A DNA stretch of 33,026 bases from Xanthobacteraceae bacterium (GTDB taxonomy: Bacteria > Pseudomonadota > Alphaproteobacteria > Rhizobiales > Xanthobacteraceae): positions 1 to 33,026 of the forward strand of contig JAQGJU010000049.1 in assembly GCA_028290465.1 (NCBI GenBank), given 5' to 3'. The number at the start of each line of letters is the position of its first letter. Within the stretch, counting starts at the first letter, position 1. The notes under the pieces are model-generated. The model was given only the letters and a program-made list of their open reading frames with translations, was not told the origin of the DNA and made no database searches. The position numbers were made by a program, and so were the translations under genes. Shown in pieces: positions 23,027 to 31,657 of this stretch.

Positions 23027-23947
23027 CTATTTCGTTGCGATGAGGATCAGCGAACCCTCTCCGTACATCAATTTGGCCAGCGGACTATCATATTCGTGGT
23101 AAAGCGGCGCCAGAACTTTTCGCACATTGCGATAGGTCGGCTTGCGCGCCAACCGCCGCCAAGACGTAAAATCGGCGCTACGCAGCAGTTCTTCCATCTC
23201 TTCTAACGTATAGGTCAGGTATTTCGGCGTCTGCATACGATCCCGCAACGTCAGAATGAAATCCTGATCGAGCAGATCGCGCAAGCATTCAAGCAGGGTC
23301 ACACACTTCTTGTATGACTCCGTTCCATCGTCATCCATTTGCCCGATCAGCCAGTCGAACTGCTGTCTGATCCAATCGGGCGTCATATCCTGATCGACCA
23401 ATGCCTTGAACATGGAATTAGCGCGATATTCATCCCGCATCGTTTCCATGCCGATCCGCGTCATCAGGCCGCCCTTGCCGAGCACCATGATGTTCGCCAT
23501 GCCGCCTTTCTTTAGAACGCGGGAGATTTCGCGCAATGCGGTGAGGTCGTTGTCGACGCTGTGGATCACACCCTGGCACAGAACGAAGTCAAAGGTGTCG
23601 TTCTCGTAGGGCAATTCTTCCACGGTACCGATGTCGAGTTGCCATCGCTCGTTGAATGCCGGTTCGCGCTCAAGCACTTGCTTTGCCGTGGGCACGAAGG
23701 ACTCGTTTACGTCCATCGCATGAACATATTTGGCACCGAGGTCGAGCAGGTTGCAGGTACCAGGAACCGCGGAGCCGCACCCCAGATCGGCACAGACCTT
23801 CCCGACGAAATAGTCGTCCGGCAAGCCAAGCGATTGCGGCGTGATCAAACTCCGGATGCGATTGAGAATGTCAGGATTATTCGCATATTCGACGTGAATA
23901 CTGTCGTAAACCGCCCGTGTCTCGTTCGCTAGATCATTGCTTGCCAT
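23027..23947 (-). CDS. SAM-dependent class I methyltransferase
   Basis: A 306-residue methyltransferase. Motif I is ADLGCGSAVPG (53-63) followed by an acidic strand end (HAMDVNES, 76-83), and the middle region has FDFVLCQGVIHSVDN typical of Methyltransf_11/25 proteins. The ATG at 23947 has a GGAGACGG ribosome site; an upstream in-frame ATG at 24016 lies inside the preceding gene and is rejected. Its C-terminal 150 residues are larger than a minimal fold and may bind the acceptor. Placed between the carbamoyltransferase and ptmE-like gene, it probably methylates the nonulosonic acid or its amide substituent. Confidence 0.85.
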   Translation of the reverse strand: MASNDLANETRAVYDSIHVEYANNPDILNRIRSLITPQSLGLPDDYFVGKVCADLGCGSAVPGTCNLLDLGAKYVHAMDVNESFVPTAKQVLEREPAFNERWQLDIGTVEELPYENDTFDFVLCQGVIHSVDNDLTALREISRVLKKGGMANIMVLGKGGLMTRIGMETMRDEYRANSMFKALVDQDMTPDWIRQQFDWLIGQMDDDGTESYKKCVTLLECLRDLLDQDFILTLRDRMQTPKYLTYTLEEMEELLRSADFTSWRRLARKPTYRNVRKVLAPLYHEYDSPLAKLMYGEGSLILIATK

Positions 23948-23978
23948 CGTGGCCGTCTCCGATTGCGCCGTTGTCGAT

Positions 23979-25706
23979 CTAGGCTGCGAGGTTCTTTTCA
24001 ACGATGAATGGCCCAAGCGCCAGACAATCCAGCCCGCTGTTGAAGAAGGTCGTCAACGCATCGTCAGGAGACAGCACGATCGGCTCGCCATTGATATTGA
24101 AGGATGTGTTCAGGACGATGGGAATTCCAGTCTTCTTACCAAAAGCCTCGATCACCCCATAATAGAACGGATCATGCTCCGCCTTGACGGTCTGCACCCT
24201 GCCCGACCCGTCGACATGGGTGATGCCGGGAAGCTGTGCCCGATAATCGTTGCGAACCGGCACGACCTTTTCCATGTAGGCACATTCGAAACCTTCAGGA
24301 ACGTCAAAATATTGCGGCGCCTTCTCATACAAGACCGATGGCGCAAATGGACGATACGCCTCGCGATATTTGATGCTGGCATTGATACGGTCTTTGATAT
24401 CCGGGCGCCTTGGATCTCCCAAGATCGAGCGATGGCCAAGCGCCCGCTCACCGAATTCCATCGGCCCCTGAAACAGCGCGACGACCCGGCCGTCGTTTAG
24501 ATATTCCGCGATAACTTCTTGAGGATTGTCAACGCGCCGATGCGCAATCCGGCGCCGGCGCAGCGCCTCGACGATCTCAGCCTCGCCGAATTCCGGACCG
24601 ATCCCGCTGGAATTGTAGCCGAAGTCCCGCTTGGCACCGTAAACGCAATGGGAAACGTAAAGGCCCGCTCCGATGCTGTTACCGACGTCAGCCGGCGCAT
24701 AAGAGACATACATGTCGCGAAACGGCGTCTTGTCGATAAGTTTGCCGTTGAACACCGAGTTCATGAAGAACCCGCCGCTCAAGGTAACCGCGCGACATTT
24801 GGTGCGTGCGTGAAGATGATTGAGAAAATGGACCGCAATTTCCTCGGCCACAACCTGCATGGCGCGAGCGACCGCGCAATGCCACTCCGTCGCCTCTTCA
24901 CCGGGCTGGCCTTCGCGGCCACCGAACAGCTCGATGAACTTCTGGGTGTAGAGCTTTGGCTGATCGAGCAACGCGCCCTTGTAGAACGACTGGTCGAGCT
25001 CGAATGTCCCGTCGTCGTTGAGACGCATCGTGCCGCGGATCGCTTCCTCGAACTTTCGGCTATCCACGTCAAAGGCGGAAAGCGCCATGACCTTCCATTC
25101 GTCGCTGTCCGGACGATAGCCCAGAAATTCAGTGAATGTTCCATAGTACATGCCCAAGGAGTTCGGGATGCTTTGCGACTGCAGCAATTCGATGCTGTTG
25201 CCGCGTCCATGGCTCCAAGTCGTACATTCGAATTCGCCGCGCCAATCGCACGTCAAGATCGCGGCTTCTTCAAATGGCGACAGGAAAAATGCGTTTCCCG
25301 CGTGTGCGCGATGGTGCTGCACGTAGTAGATGGGCGGCAAACCGTTGCCAGAAAAGTCCATGCGAACCCAATCGGAATCGCGACGACCGGTCATATCCAG
25401 CAGATTGTCGGGCACGGAGTAAAAGTAATCTTCACGCCGACTACGCTGCGCGGAGATCAACGGATTGAATTTCTGCCAGCCGGCACCGGGATTCCAGGCC
25501 TGGGCAATCGCCGTGCAGTCGCCAACCGCGATCCCTTCTCGCCCGACACAGTAGTCGATCGCCTTACGGGGAAATGCTCTGCTCAGCTTCTGACGGTTGA
25601 AACGTTCCTCCGGACTGCCGGCAACAACCCGCCCGCCCCGAATGAGGGCCGCCGACGAGTTAACCTCGCCGTGATTGAGACCCAAAATGTATTTTTCGGT
25701 TGTCAT
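23979..25706 (-). CDS. Carbamoyltransferase, NodU/TobZ/CmcH family
   Basis: A 575-residue carbamoyltransferase of the usual length. The N-terminal Kae1-like domain starts LGLNHGEVNSSAAL (9-22) and holds the metal-binding HHRAHA (133-138). The later YrdC-related part carries MEFGERALGHRSILGDPR (418-435) and LNTSFNINGEPIV near the C-terminus. These enzymes make carbamoyl-adenylate from carbamoyl phosphate and ATP and pass the carbamoyl group to a hydroxyl of a sugar or antibiotic. Inside a nonulosonic acid operon the likely acceptor is the nine-carbon sugar or its nucleotide form. It starts 12 bp after the NeuB-type gene. Confidence 0.93.
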   Translation of the reverse strand: MTTEKYILGLNHGEVNSSAALIRGGRVVAGSPEERFNRQKLSRAFPRKAIDYCVGREGIAVGDCTAIAQAWNPGAGWQKFNPLISAQRSRREDYFYSVPDNLLDMTGRRDSDWVRMDFSGNGLPPIYYVQHHRAHAGNAFFLSPFEEAAILTCDWRGEFECTTWSHGRGNSIELLQSQSIPNSLGMYYGTFTEFLGYRPDSDEWKVMALSAFDVDSRKFEEAIRGTMRLNDDGTFELDQSFYKGALLDQPKLYTQKFIELFGGREGQPGEEATEWHCAVARAMQVVAEEIAVHFLNHLHARTKCRAVTLSGGFFMNSVFNGKLIDKTPFRDMYVSYAPADVGNSIGAGLYVSHCVYGAKRDFGYNSSGIGPEFGEAEIVEALRRRRIAHRRVDNPQEVIAEYLNDGRVVALFQGPMEFGERALGHRSILGDPRRPDIKDRINASIKYREAYRPFAPSVLYEKAPQYFDVPEGFECAYMEKVVPVRNDYRAQLPGITHVDGSGRVQTVKAEHDPFYYGVIEAFGKKTGIPIVLNTSFNINGEPIVLSPDDALTTFFNSGLDCLALGPFIVEKNLAA

Positions 25707-25718
25707 TCGGAGCAGATC

Positions 25719-26798
25719 CTACGGTTCGATTATATCGTCGGCCGCGTAAGCTCGGCGCGCCGGCTTACCCAACATGTCCCACAGCGCGATCGGCGCCAGG
25801 CCGGTGGCCGGCCGCTTCAGCGCCAGATTGTCTGCGGTGAACGCTTCCCCGGCCGCGATGGCGCGCGCGGCCACCAGCGATTTGCGGGCGATCGGAATGT
25901 TGGCGGCCTCCGCCAGCTGCGGCGCCTTGCGGCCATCGCCCAGCGCGGCCTCGACCAGCCGGATCGCCGCGACCATCTGGCCGAACGTCTCCGGCTCCAA
26001 TGATGCGGCATGGTCCGGTCCGTCACGGCCGCAATCGAGCGTCAGGTGCTTCTCGATCATCACGGCGCCGCGCGCCGCCGCCGCGATCGTCACCTCGAGC
26101 CCGAGCGAGTGGTCGGAATAGCCGACCGGCAGGCCAAATTTTTCCGCCAGCGTATCCATGGCGCGCAGATTGGCCGCGGCCGGCGGCGCCGGATATTCCG
26201 TGGTGCAATGAAGCACCGTCACCTTGCCGATGAGCGCCGCGCGCACCGCCGGATCGCCGAAGGCCTGCGCGAAGGCCGCACGCGACGGCGCTTCACGGCG
26301 TCCGGCGTAACCGAAAGCCAGCACCGAAAGCGCCTCCTCGACCTCGTCGAGCGTCGCCATGCCGGTCGACAGGATCACTTCGCGACCGGCGCGCGCCATC
26401 TCCAGCAGCATCGGCGCATTGGTCATGTCGCCGGAGCCGACTTTCAGCCGCTGTAGATGTAGATCATGCAGAAGAAAATCGAGCGAAGCTGGATCGAACG
26501 GCGTCGACAGGAAATCGATGCCGCGGGCGCGGGCGTGATCTTGCAGCGTGCGATAGGCGGCCGGCGGCAGCTCCAGCCGCTTCAGCATCGCAAGCTGGCT
26601 TTCCTCGGCGTCGGTCGTGCGCTTCTGGTATTGCGCCTTCTCGGCCGTCGCAGAGGCCAACGCGGAGGCGACGAAGGTCTGAAACTTGACGCAATCGGCG
26701 CCGGCCGCTGCGGCGGCATCGACAAGCCGCAGCGCGTCGTCGAGCGAACCATCATGGTTCACGCCGGCTTCCGCGATGATGTAGACCCTGCCTGTCAT
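25719..26798 (-). CDS. legI: NeuB-family nonulosonic acid synthase (LegI-like)
   Basis: A 359-residue synthase that condenses phosphoenolpyruvate with a six-carbon sugar to make a nine-carbon 2-keto acid. The TIM barrel opens with IAEAGVNHDGS (8-18), and KFQTF (38-42), STPFD (98-102) and STGMA (144-148) are in place. The last 60 residues (RKSLVAARAIAAGE...) form the antifreeze-like SAF domain. Presence of LegB and LegC homologues two and three genes upstream favours legionaminic acid over sialic acid; pseudaminic acid is less likely because no PseG-like gene is seen. It starts 10 bp after the NeuC-type gene. Confidence 0.93.
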   Translation of the reverse strand: MTGRVYIIAEAGVNHDGSLDDALRLVDAAAAAGADCVKFQTFVASALASATAEKAQYQKRTTDAEESQLAMLKRLELPPAAYRTLQDHARARGIDFLSTPFDPASLDFLLHDLHLQRLKVGSGDMTNAPMLLEMARAGREVILSTGMATLDEVEEALSVLAFGYAGRREAPSRAAFAQAFGDPAVRAALIGKVTVLHCTTEYPAPPAAANLRAMDTLAEKFGLPVGYSDHSLGLEVTIAAAARGAVMIEKHLTLDCGRDGPDHAASLEPETFGQMVAAIRLVEAALGDGRKAPQLAEAANIPIARKSLVAARAIAAGEAFTADNLALKRPATGLAPIALWDMLGKPARRAYAADDIIEP

Positions 26799-26808
26799 AT
26801 CTTGCTCG

Positions 26809-27966
26809 TCATGGCGCCGCCATATCCATAAAGCGTTTCACCAGCACTTGTCTTGGATCGGCCAATGATTTCAAGACCGTGACGATGCGCTCGCTGGCGT
26901 GCCCGTCACCATACGGATTCTCGGTCGGCCGCCGGCCACGCGCCAGAGCGGCCTGGACGGCATCGCCAATCGCGTTCCGCTCGGCCGGACAATCGATCAC
27001 AGAGGCGGCGCGCAGCCGCCCCTTCTGGCGGTCGCCGATATTGACCGTCGGAACACCGAAGCTCGGCGCCTCATAGAGGCCGCTCGACGAATTGCCGACC
27101 ACGACATCCATGTGGGTCAGCGCGGCAAAATAATTTTCCGCACCGAGCGAGGCCACGAAGCGAGCCGCCGGATGCCCGGCAACGAACTGTTGGACCCGCG
27201 CATCGATGCGGCGACCGTCGGGATCCGCGTTCGAGCCGGTGAACAGGATCGCGGCGTCCGGCAACTGCGCCAGCGCGGCCAACAGCTCGTCGAGCTGGGA
27301 AAGACTGTCATCCGCAAGGGTGACCGGGTGAAAGGTGACGATGACGTTGACCGCGCGCGGCTCAAGGTCAACGCTGGCGAAGAACGCCTCACGCGCCGGC
27401 ACCTTCGTCATGCGCACCAGATCGAGCCCGGGGCTGCCGACCACATGCACACGTGCAGCCTCTTCGCCAAGCTGGCGCACGCGGCGCGCCGCGTCGCTGT
27501 TGGTGACGAAGTGCAGATGCGCCAGTTTGGTGATCGCATGGCGGAAGGCGTCGTCGAACGCGCCCTCGGTCACGTCGCCGCCGGCGATATGCGCAATCGG
27601 GATCCGCGCCAGCGACGCCGCCAGCGCGCAGCACAGGATCTCGTAGCGGTCGCCCAACAGCAGCATCAGGTCAGGCTTGAGCTTGTCCAATATGCCGGCG
27701 ATGCCGCCGAGCGCGCGCCCGGCCGCCTGGGTGATGGCGACCGCATTGTCACCATCCAATCCCATGTCGACCTCGGCCGCGACCGCGAAGCCGTCGGCCC
27801 GCACCCGGGCTGCGGTGTCGCCTTGCTCCGCAACGAGATGCTGGCCGGTGAGCACCAGCGATAGCGCGAAAGCCGCGTCGGCGTTGAGCGCCCGCAGCAC
27901 CGGAGTCAGCAGGCCGTAATCGGCGCGTCCGCCGGACACCACGCAGATGTTCAGCGGGCGCATCAT
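26809..27966 (-). CDS. legG: Hydrolysing NDP-GlcNAc 2-epimerase, NeuC/LegG family
   Basis: A 385-residue GT-B-fold enzyme. SGGRADYGLL (11-20) is the NeuC-type signature, with LLLGDRYEILCCA later and a C-terminal GNSSSGLYEAPSFGVPTVNIGDRQKGR block that binds the nucleotide. It removes the nucleotide and inverts C2 to release a free manno-configured sugar for the synthase. The start at 27966 overlaps the LegC stop as ATGA; the open frame continues to 28263 but antisense-like sequence there is not used. In the legionaminic route the substrate would be the 2,4-diacetamido-trideoxy NDP-hexose. Confidence 0.93.
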   Translation of the reverse strand: MMRPLNICVVSGGRADYGLLTPVLRALNADAAFALSLVLTGQHLVAEQGDTAARVRADGFAVAAEVDMGLDGDNAVAITQAAGRALGGIAGILDKLKPDLMLLLGDRYEILCCALAASLARIPIAHIAGGDVTEGAFDDAFRHAITKLAHLHFVTNSDAARRVRQLGEEAARVHVVGSPGLDLVRMTKVPAREAFFASVDLEPRAVNVIVTFHPVTLADDSLSQLDELLAALAQLPDAAILFTGSNADPDGRRIDARVQQFVAGHPAARFVASLGAENYFAALTHMDVVVGNSSSGLYEAPSFGVPTVNIGDRQKGRLRAASVIDCPAERNAIGDAVQAALARGRRPTENPYGDGHASERIVTVLKSLADPRQVLVKRFMDMAAP

Positions 27967-29168
27967 GCCGGCGCGAGAAACGGGCTGGACGGCAGATTGA
28001 TGACGCGACGCGCCAGATCCTCGGTCACCGGCAGCGCCGCGCGCGGATTTTCCGCATACATCGGCAGCTGATGCATCGGCGTCCAGATCGGCCGCGTCAT
28101 CAGGCCGGCATCGTTGGTCGCGGCCAGGACGGCGTCCAAACGGTCTTCGCTGCCCGGCGCCAGTATCAGTGTCACCAGCCAATGATTGCTCTTCGTGGCC
28201 GGAGCCTCCGCAAACACGCGGCCATGCGCGAAATCGGCGAATGCCGCGTTGTAGGCATCCCACAGCCGCCGCTTCGCGGCGACCATCACGTCGAGCCGCT
28301 CCATCTGTGCAAGGCCGAGCGCGGCATTGATGTTGGGCAGCCGGAAATTCCAGCCGACTTCGTCATGGATGAAGGCCCAGCGGTGCGGCAGCTTCGCCGT
28401 GGTGGTGAGGTGCCGCAACCGATCCGCCAATTGGGCGTCGTCAGTCAGGATCGCGCCGCCGCCACCGGTGGTGACGATCTTGTTGCCGTTGAAGCTCAGC
28501 ACCGCGAGCGGCGCCAGCGAGCCGCATGGCCGGTCCTTATAGCGGCTGCCAAGCGATTCGGTCGCGTCCTCGATCACGGCAAGGCCGTACTGCGCCGCGA
28601 TCGCATTCAGCGCATCCATGTCGGCCGGATGGCCGAAGATGTGAACCGGAAGCAGCGCCGCGATCCGACGGCCGGTCGCCTTGTTCCAGGATTCGCCGTT
28701 GCGACGTTCCACGGTGACGTCGAGATAGCGGGCAAGCGCGACCGGATCGATACCGAGCGTCGCCGTATCGGCGTCGACGAAATGCGGAACGCCGCCGGCA
28801 TGCACAATGGCGTTGGCGCTGGCCACGAAGGTCAGCGAAGGCACCAGCACTTCGTCACCGGCCTGTACGCCGGCCATATGCATCGCCAATTGCAACGCGA
28901 CGGTGCCGCTGGTCACCGAGATCGCATGGGCGACGCCGCAGGCCTCGGCGAGCGCCTGTTCAAACTTTTTTACATAGCCACCCGCATAGGACACCCAATT
29001 GGTATCGATGCAGTCGGCCAAATACGCCTTCTCATTGCCGCCGAAGCGCGGCTCGTGCAGCGCCGCCTTGGTCTCGCCCGGCGGCAGCGCCGCGCGAATA
29101 CGGCGCACGACCTCGTTCGGATCGAGAGCCCCGGCGGTAGGCGGCAATGGCTGCGCTGTTGCGGTCAT
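27963..29168 (-). CDS. legC: LegC-family PLP-dependent sugar aminotransferase
   Basis: A 401-residue DegT/DnrJ-superfamily aminotransferase. SGTVALQLAM (87-96) binds cofactor phosphate, ED is at 200-201, and the Schiff-base lysine is K230 in SFNGNK. The FGGNEKAYLADCIDTNWVSYAG opening (42-63) and the SFNGNK motif set LegC proteins apart from the SLHP.K aminotransferases at 11620 and 12755. It aminates C4 of the keto sugar produced by LegB. It is 13 bp downstream of legB and overlaps legG by 4 bp. Confidence 0.92.
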   Translation of the reverse strand: MTATAQPLPPTAGALDPNEVVRRIRAALPPGETKAALHEPRFGGNEKAYLADCIDTNWVSYAGGYVKKFEQALAEACGVAHAISVTSGTVALQLAMHMAGVQAGDEVLVPSLTFVASANAIVHAGGVPHFVDADTATLGIDPVALARYLDVTVERRNGESWNKATGRRIAALLPVHIFGHPADMDALNAIAAQYGLAVIEDATESLGSRYKDRPCGSLAPLAVLSFNGNKIVTTGGGGAILTDDAQLADRLRHLTTTAKLPHRWAFIHDEVGWNFRLPNINAALGLAQMERLDVMVAAKRRLWDAYNAAFADFAHGRVFAEAPATKSNHWLVTLILAPGSEDRLDAVLAATNDAGLMTRPIWTPMHQLPMYAENPRAALPVTEDLARRVINLPSSPFLAPA

Positions 29169-29181
29169 TTATCCAACACGC

Positions 29182-30222
29182 TCAGATGTTGTAGCGGTCG
29201 TGCTTATAGCGGGCGCGGTTTTCCGGATCGGAGAACCAGGTCACCGTATCCTTGATCCCGCGACAAAAGCCCTCGCGGCCGCCATAGCGCGGCGTCCAGT
29301 TCATCAGCCGCGCGGCCTTGCCGGCGTCGGCGTAGAGTCGCTCGACCTCGCTCGCCGCCGGGCGCATGCGCTGATTGTCCGCCGTGATCTCGACCGAAAT
29401 ACCTAGCGCCTCCGCGATCATTGCGGCGGTGTCGCCGATGGTGATCTCGAAGCCCGAGCCGACATTAATCGTTTCGCCCAGGATACCGTCCGCGACCGCT
29501 GCGCGGGCAAAGGCCGCGACCGTATCGGACACGAACGAGAAATCCCGGGTCGGATGCAGGGCGCCAAGCTTCAGGCGGCGTTCGCCCGCGAGGATCTGCG
29601 TGGCGATAGTCGGAATGACAGCGCGCGCCGACTGCCGCGGCCCGTAGGTGTTGAACGGCCGCAGCACCATCACCGGGGTGCCGAAAGCATAATAATACGA
29701 CAGCGCGATCTGGTCGGCGCCGATCTTGCTGGCCGAATAGGGCGACTGACCGCGCAGCGGATGGTCTTCGTTGATCGGCACGAATTGGGCGGTGCCGTAC
29801 ACTTCGCTGGTCGAGGTCGCGACCACGCGCGACACGCCGAGATCGCGCGCCGCCTGCACGACGTTCAGCGTGCCCTTGATGTTCGTGTCGACGAAGGCTT
29901 CGGGCGAATGATACGAAAACGGAATCGAGATCAGCGCCGCAAGATGCAGCACCACGTCGCAGCCCTTCATGGCCGCGCGCACGCCGCCCTGATCGCGGAT
30001 GTCACCGGCGAACACGTCGAGGCTGCTGCGCACGTCCTGCGATGCGGTGTCGAGCCAACCCCATGAATTGAACGAATTGTAGAAAACGAAGGCCCGCACA
30101 TCGATGCCGGCCCGCACCAGGGCTTCGGTCAGATGGGACCCGATAAAGCCGTCCGCGCCCGTTACCAGGACGCGTTTGCCCTTCAACGCCGCCGCTTCAA
30201 AAGACAGATCGATGGCGAGCAT
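29182..30222 (-). CDS. legB: LegB-family NAD-dependent 4,6-dehydratase
   Basis: A 346-residue extended SDR that opens the nonulosonic acid route by removing water from an NDP-GlcNAc. Key motifs are TGADGFIGSH (21-30), TSTSEVYG (136-143) and Y162-x3-K166 (PYSASK). The YNSFNSWGWLD stretch (48-58) after the second strand is characteristic of LegB-type dehydratases. It is the first gene of the nine-gene minus-strand operon (30222 down to 19472), where gaps are never more than 31 bp and three junctions overlap by 4 bp. The start ATG at 30222 leaves a 441-bp divergent upstream region. Confidence 0.93.
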   Translation of the reverse strand: MLAIDLSFEAAALKGKRVLVTGADGFIGSHLTEALVRAGIDVRAFVFYNSFNSWGWLDTASQDVRSSLDVFAGDIRDQGGVRAAMKGCDVVLHLAALISIPFSYHSPEAFVDTNIKGTLNVVQAARDLGVSRVVATSTSEVYGTAQFVPINEDHPLRGQSPYSASKIGADQIALSYYYAFGTPVMVLRPFNTYGPRQSARAVIPTIATQILAGERRLKLGALHPTRDFSFVSDTVAAFARAAVADGILGETINVGSGFEITIGDTAAMIAEALGISVEITADNQRMRPAASEVERLYADAGKAARLMNWTPRYGGREGFCRGIKDTVTWFSDPENRARYKHDRYNI

Positions 30223-30460
30223 CGTGGTTCGCTGCGTTGATCGGATCGGATGATGGGTACAGGGCGCCTTGCCAAATAGCGCAAGCCGACGCCGCTGTAC
30301 GGGGCATTATCAAATCACGGTTTATAGGGACGGACGTGCAAGACGTGCCTGGATTTCCGCGTTCAGTAGCCTTTATGAGCCCGGATGGCTACCGCAGCCC
30401 GCCGGGCTCTCTGCCAGCAGACACAAGCGCATGCAATCCGGCTATGCCAGCCTCAATCTG

Positions 30461-30481
30461 CATGTTCATAACATGAACATG
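30461..30481. promoter_or_regulatory. Perfect 9-3-9 dyad, candidate operator
   Basis: CATGTTCAT (30461-30469) and ATGAACATG (30473-30481) are perfect inverted copies around AAC. AT-rich symmetry within one to two helical turns is typical of a dimeric helix-turn-helix repressor site. It lies about 50 bp upstream of the TATAAT box. Confidence 0.45.
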
Positions 30482-30531
30482 GCACCCGCTCAATAGCCCA
30501 ATCGGGCGGGCGTGAACAACCTATTTGTTAG

Positions 30532-30537
30532 TATAAT
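30532..30537 (+). promoter_or_regulatory. Candidate -10 box (TATAAT)
   Basis: Exact consensus TATAAT on the plus strand, 127 bp before the FkbM start. The expected -35 position (around 30509-30514) has no good match, so an activator or a non-canonical promoter would be required. Confidence 0.3.
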
Positions 30538-30663
30538 CAATGTGTTGACAGATCCAGCGCGCGGCCAAGCCGCCGAAACCTCGATAGGCTGCGGCACCGT
30601 CCGCCCATCCAGCCCGTTGCCTTATCGATCCCGGCCGAGCAGAAAGCGATCGTCGCGCCTTTA

Positions 30664-31542
30664 ATGAGAGTTCCGCCGATGTCGATGACGACCCGTCAGA
30701 AGATGCGTATCGCTCAGGTCCTGTCGCAGTCGGTCCGGACCGCGCGGCGGATCGTCGGCGCGTCGAGCGACATCGTCGACGTGCACCGAAAGGGCATCCA
30801 TTGGCGTCTCGATCTGCGCGAAGGCATCGATCTGTCGATCTACCTGATCGGCGCATTCGAGTGGCGCACCGTGCAATCGTACAAGCGCCTCATCAAGCCC
30901 GGCGACGTCGTGCTCGACATCGGCGCCAATATCGGCGCGCACACGCTGCAACTTGCGCGACTGCTGGGCCCGGCCGGACGCGTCTATGCGTTCGAGCCGA
31001 CGCAATACGCCTACCGCAAGCTGCTCGACAACATTTCCCTCAATCCGGACCTCGCGCCCGTCATAACGGCCGTGCAGATGATGCTGACGGCCAGCGACGA
31101 GGCGATGCTGGAGACGGAAATCTGCTCAAGCTGGCCGGTCGACGGTGAACACGAGCGCCACGCCCAGCACCAGGGCACGTATCAGTCCACGCAGGGCGCC
31201 CGCGCCCAGACGCTCGACCGCTTCCTGGTTGAGGCCAGCGTCACCAAGGTCGACTTCGTCAAGCTGGATGTCGATGGCCACGAATGCGAGGTGCTGGACG
31301 GCTGGACCACGATTGCCCGCTTCCGGCCGAAGATCATCCTGGAACTCGGGCCCTATGACGAGCACGGCCGCCCGATCTGCGAGTTGCTCGATCGCCTGAC
31401 CGTCCATGGCTATCGGTTCTACAAGCTCAGCCCCAGTACGGCGTCCGACCAGCTCAGCAAGGAACCGTTGGAGCCGGCTGCCCTGGCGGCCAGCCTTCGG
31501 CCCGGCACGGGGGTCAATTTCATGGCCATGCCGAGCGCCTAG
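30664..31542 (+). CDS. FkbM-family SAM-dependent methyltransferase
   Basis: A 292-residue methyltransferase. Motif I is VLDIGANIGAHTLQLA (83-98), the acidic end of strand 2 is AFEPTQYAY (109-117), and KLDVDGHECEVLDG near residue 200 is the FkbM hallmark. The family O-methylates sugars and polyketides and is frequent in surface-glycan islands. Several methionines lie near the N-terminus (residues 1, 6, 8, 14), so the exact start is uncertain; ATG at 30664 is the longest. It is the first gene of the plus-strand group at the right end. Confidence 0.9.
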   Translation: MRVPPMSMTTRQKMRIAQVLSQSVRTARRIVGASSDIVDVHRKGIHWRLDLREGIDLSIYLIGAFEWRTVQSYKRLIKPGDVVLDIGANIGAHTLQLARLLGPAGRVYAFEPTQYAYRKLLDNISLNPDLAPVITAVQMMLTASDEAMLETEICSSWPVDGEHERHAQHQGTYQSTQGARAQTLDRFLVEASVTKVDFVKLDVDGHECEVLDGWTTIARFRPKIILELGPYDEHGRPICELLDRLTVHGYRFYKLSPSTASDQLSKEPLEPAALAASLRPGTGVNFMAMPSA

Positions 31543-31580
31543 CGAGGCCGGCAGCCGCGGCCGATTGAAGGTTGACCTCG

Positions 31581-31621
31581 CCCGGCCAGGGCCCTAGAAA
31601 CGCTGGCGTTTTCCGGCCGGG
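31581..31621 (+). terminator. Nested hairpin between the FkbM and GmhA-like genes
   Basis: CCCGGCC (31581-31587) pairs with GGCCGGG (31615-31621) and encloses a small AAACGC/GCGTTT hairpin (31598-31611). It lies in the 115-bp gap after the FkbM gene. The U-run is very short, so it may be a weak attenuator or processing site rather than a full terminator. Confidence 0.3.
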
Positions 31622-31657
31622 ATCGAGCCGTTTATCCAGCAAAGAACGTCGGTTTAC

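Larger units (their letters stand above)
30223..30663. promoter_or_regulatory. Divergent regulatory gap between legB and the FkbM gene
   Basis: The longest non-coding stretch outside the IS (441 bp). No convincing gene was seen on either strand. It contains a perfect 21-bp dyad (30461-30481) and a TATAAT box at 30532-30537. It must hold the promoter of the minus-strand nonulosonic acid operon and that of the plus-strand genes from 30664. Confidence 0.5.

Noticed and set aside
24519-26003. 494-residue plus-strand frame opposite the carbamoyltransferase
   Set aside because: Shadow; the minus strand encodes a full-length family member.
26899-27864. 321-residue plus-strand frame opposite the NeuC-type gene
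   Set aside because: Shadow; Arg/His-rich and motif-free.
27967-28263. N-terminal extension of the NeuC-type frame
   Set aside because: It lies within legC, and the family N-terminus (RPLNICVVSGGRADYG) starts at 27966.
28071-29255. 394-residue plus-strand frame opposite legC
   Set aside because: Shadow of an intact aminotransferase with its PLP lysine.
30237-30496. Two overlapping 75-79 residue plus-strand frames in the legB/fkbM gap
   Set aside because: No ribosome site, no family-like pattern; likely chance frames in a regulatory region.
30545-30550. TTGACA as a -35 box for the FkbM gene
   Set aside because: No -10-like hexamer lies 16-18 bp downstream; the region is GC-rich.
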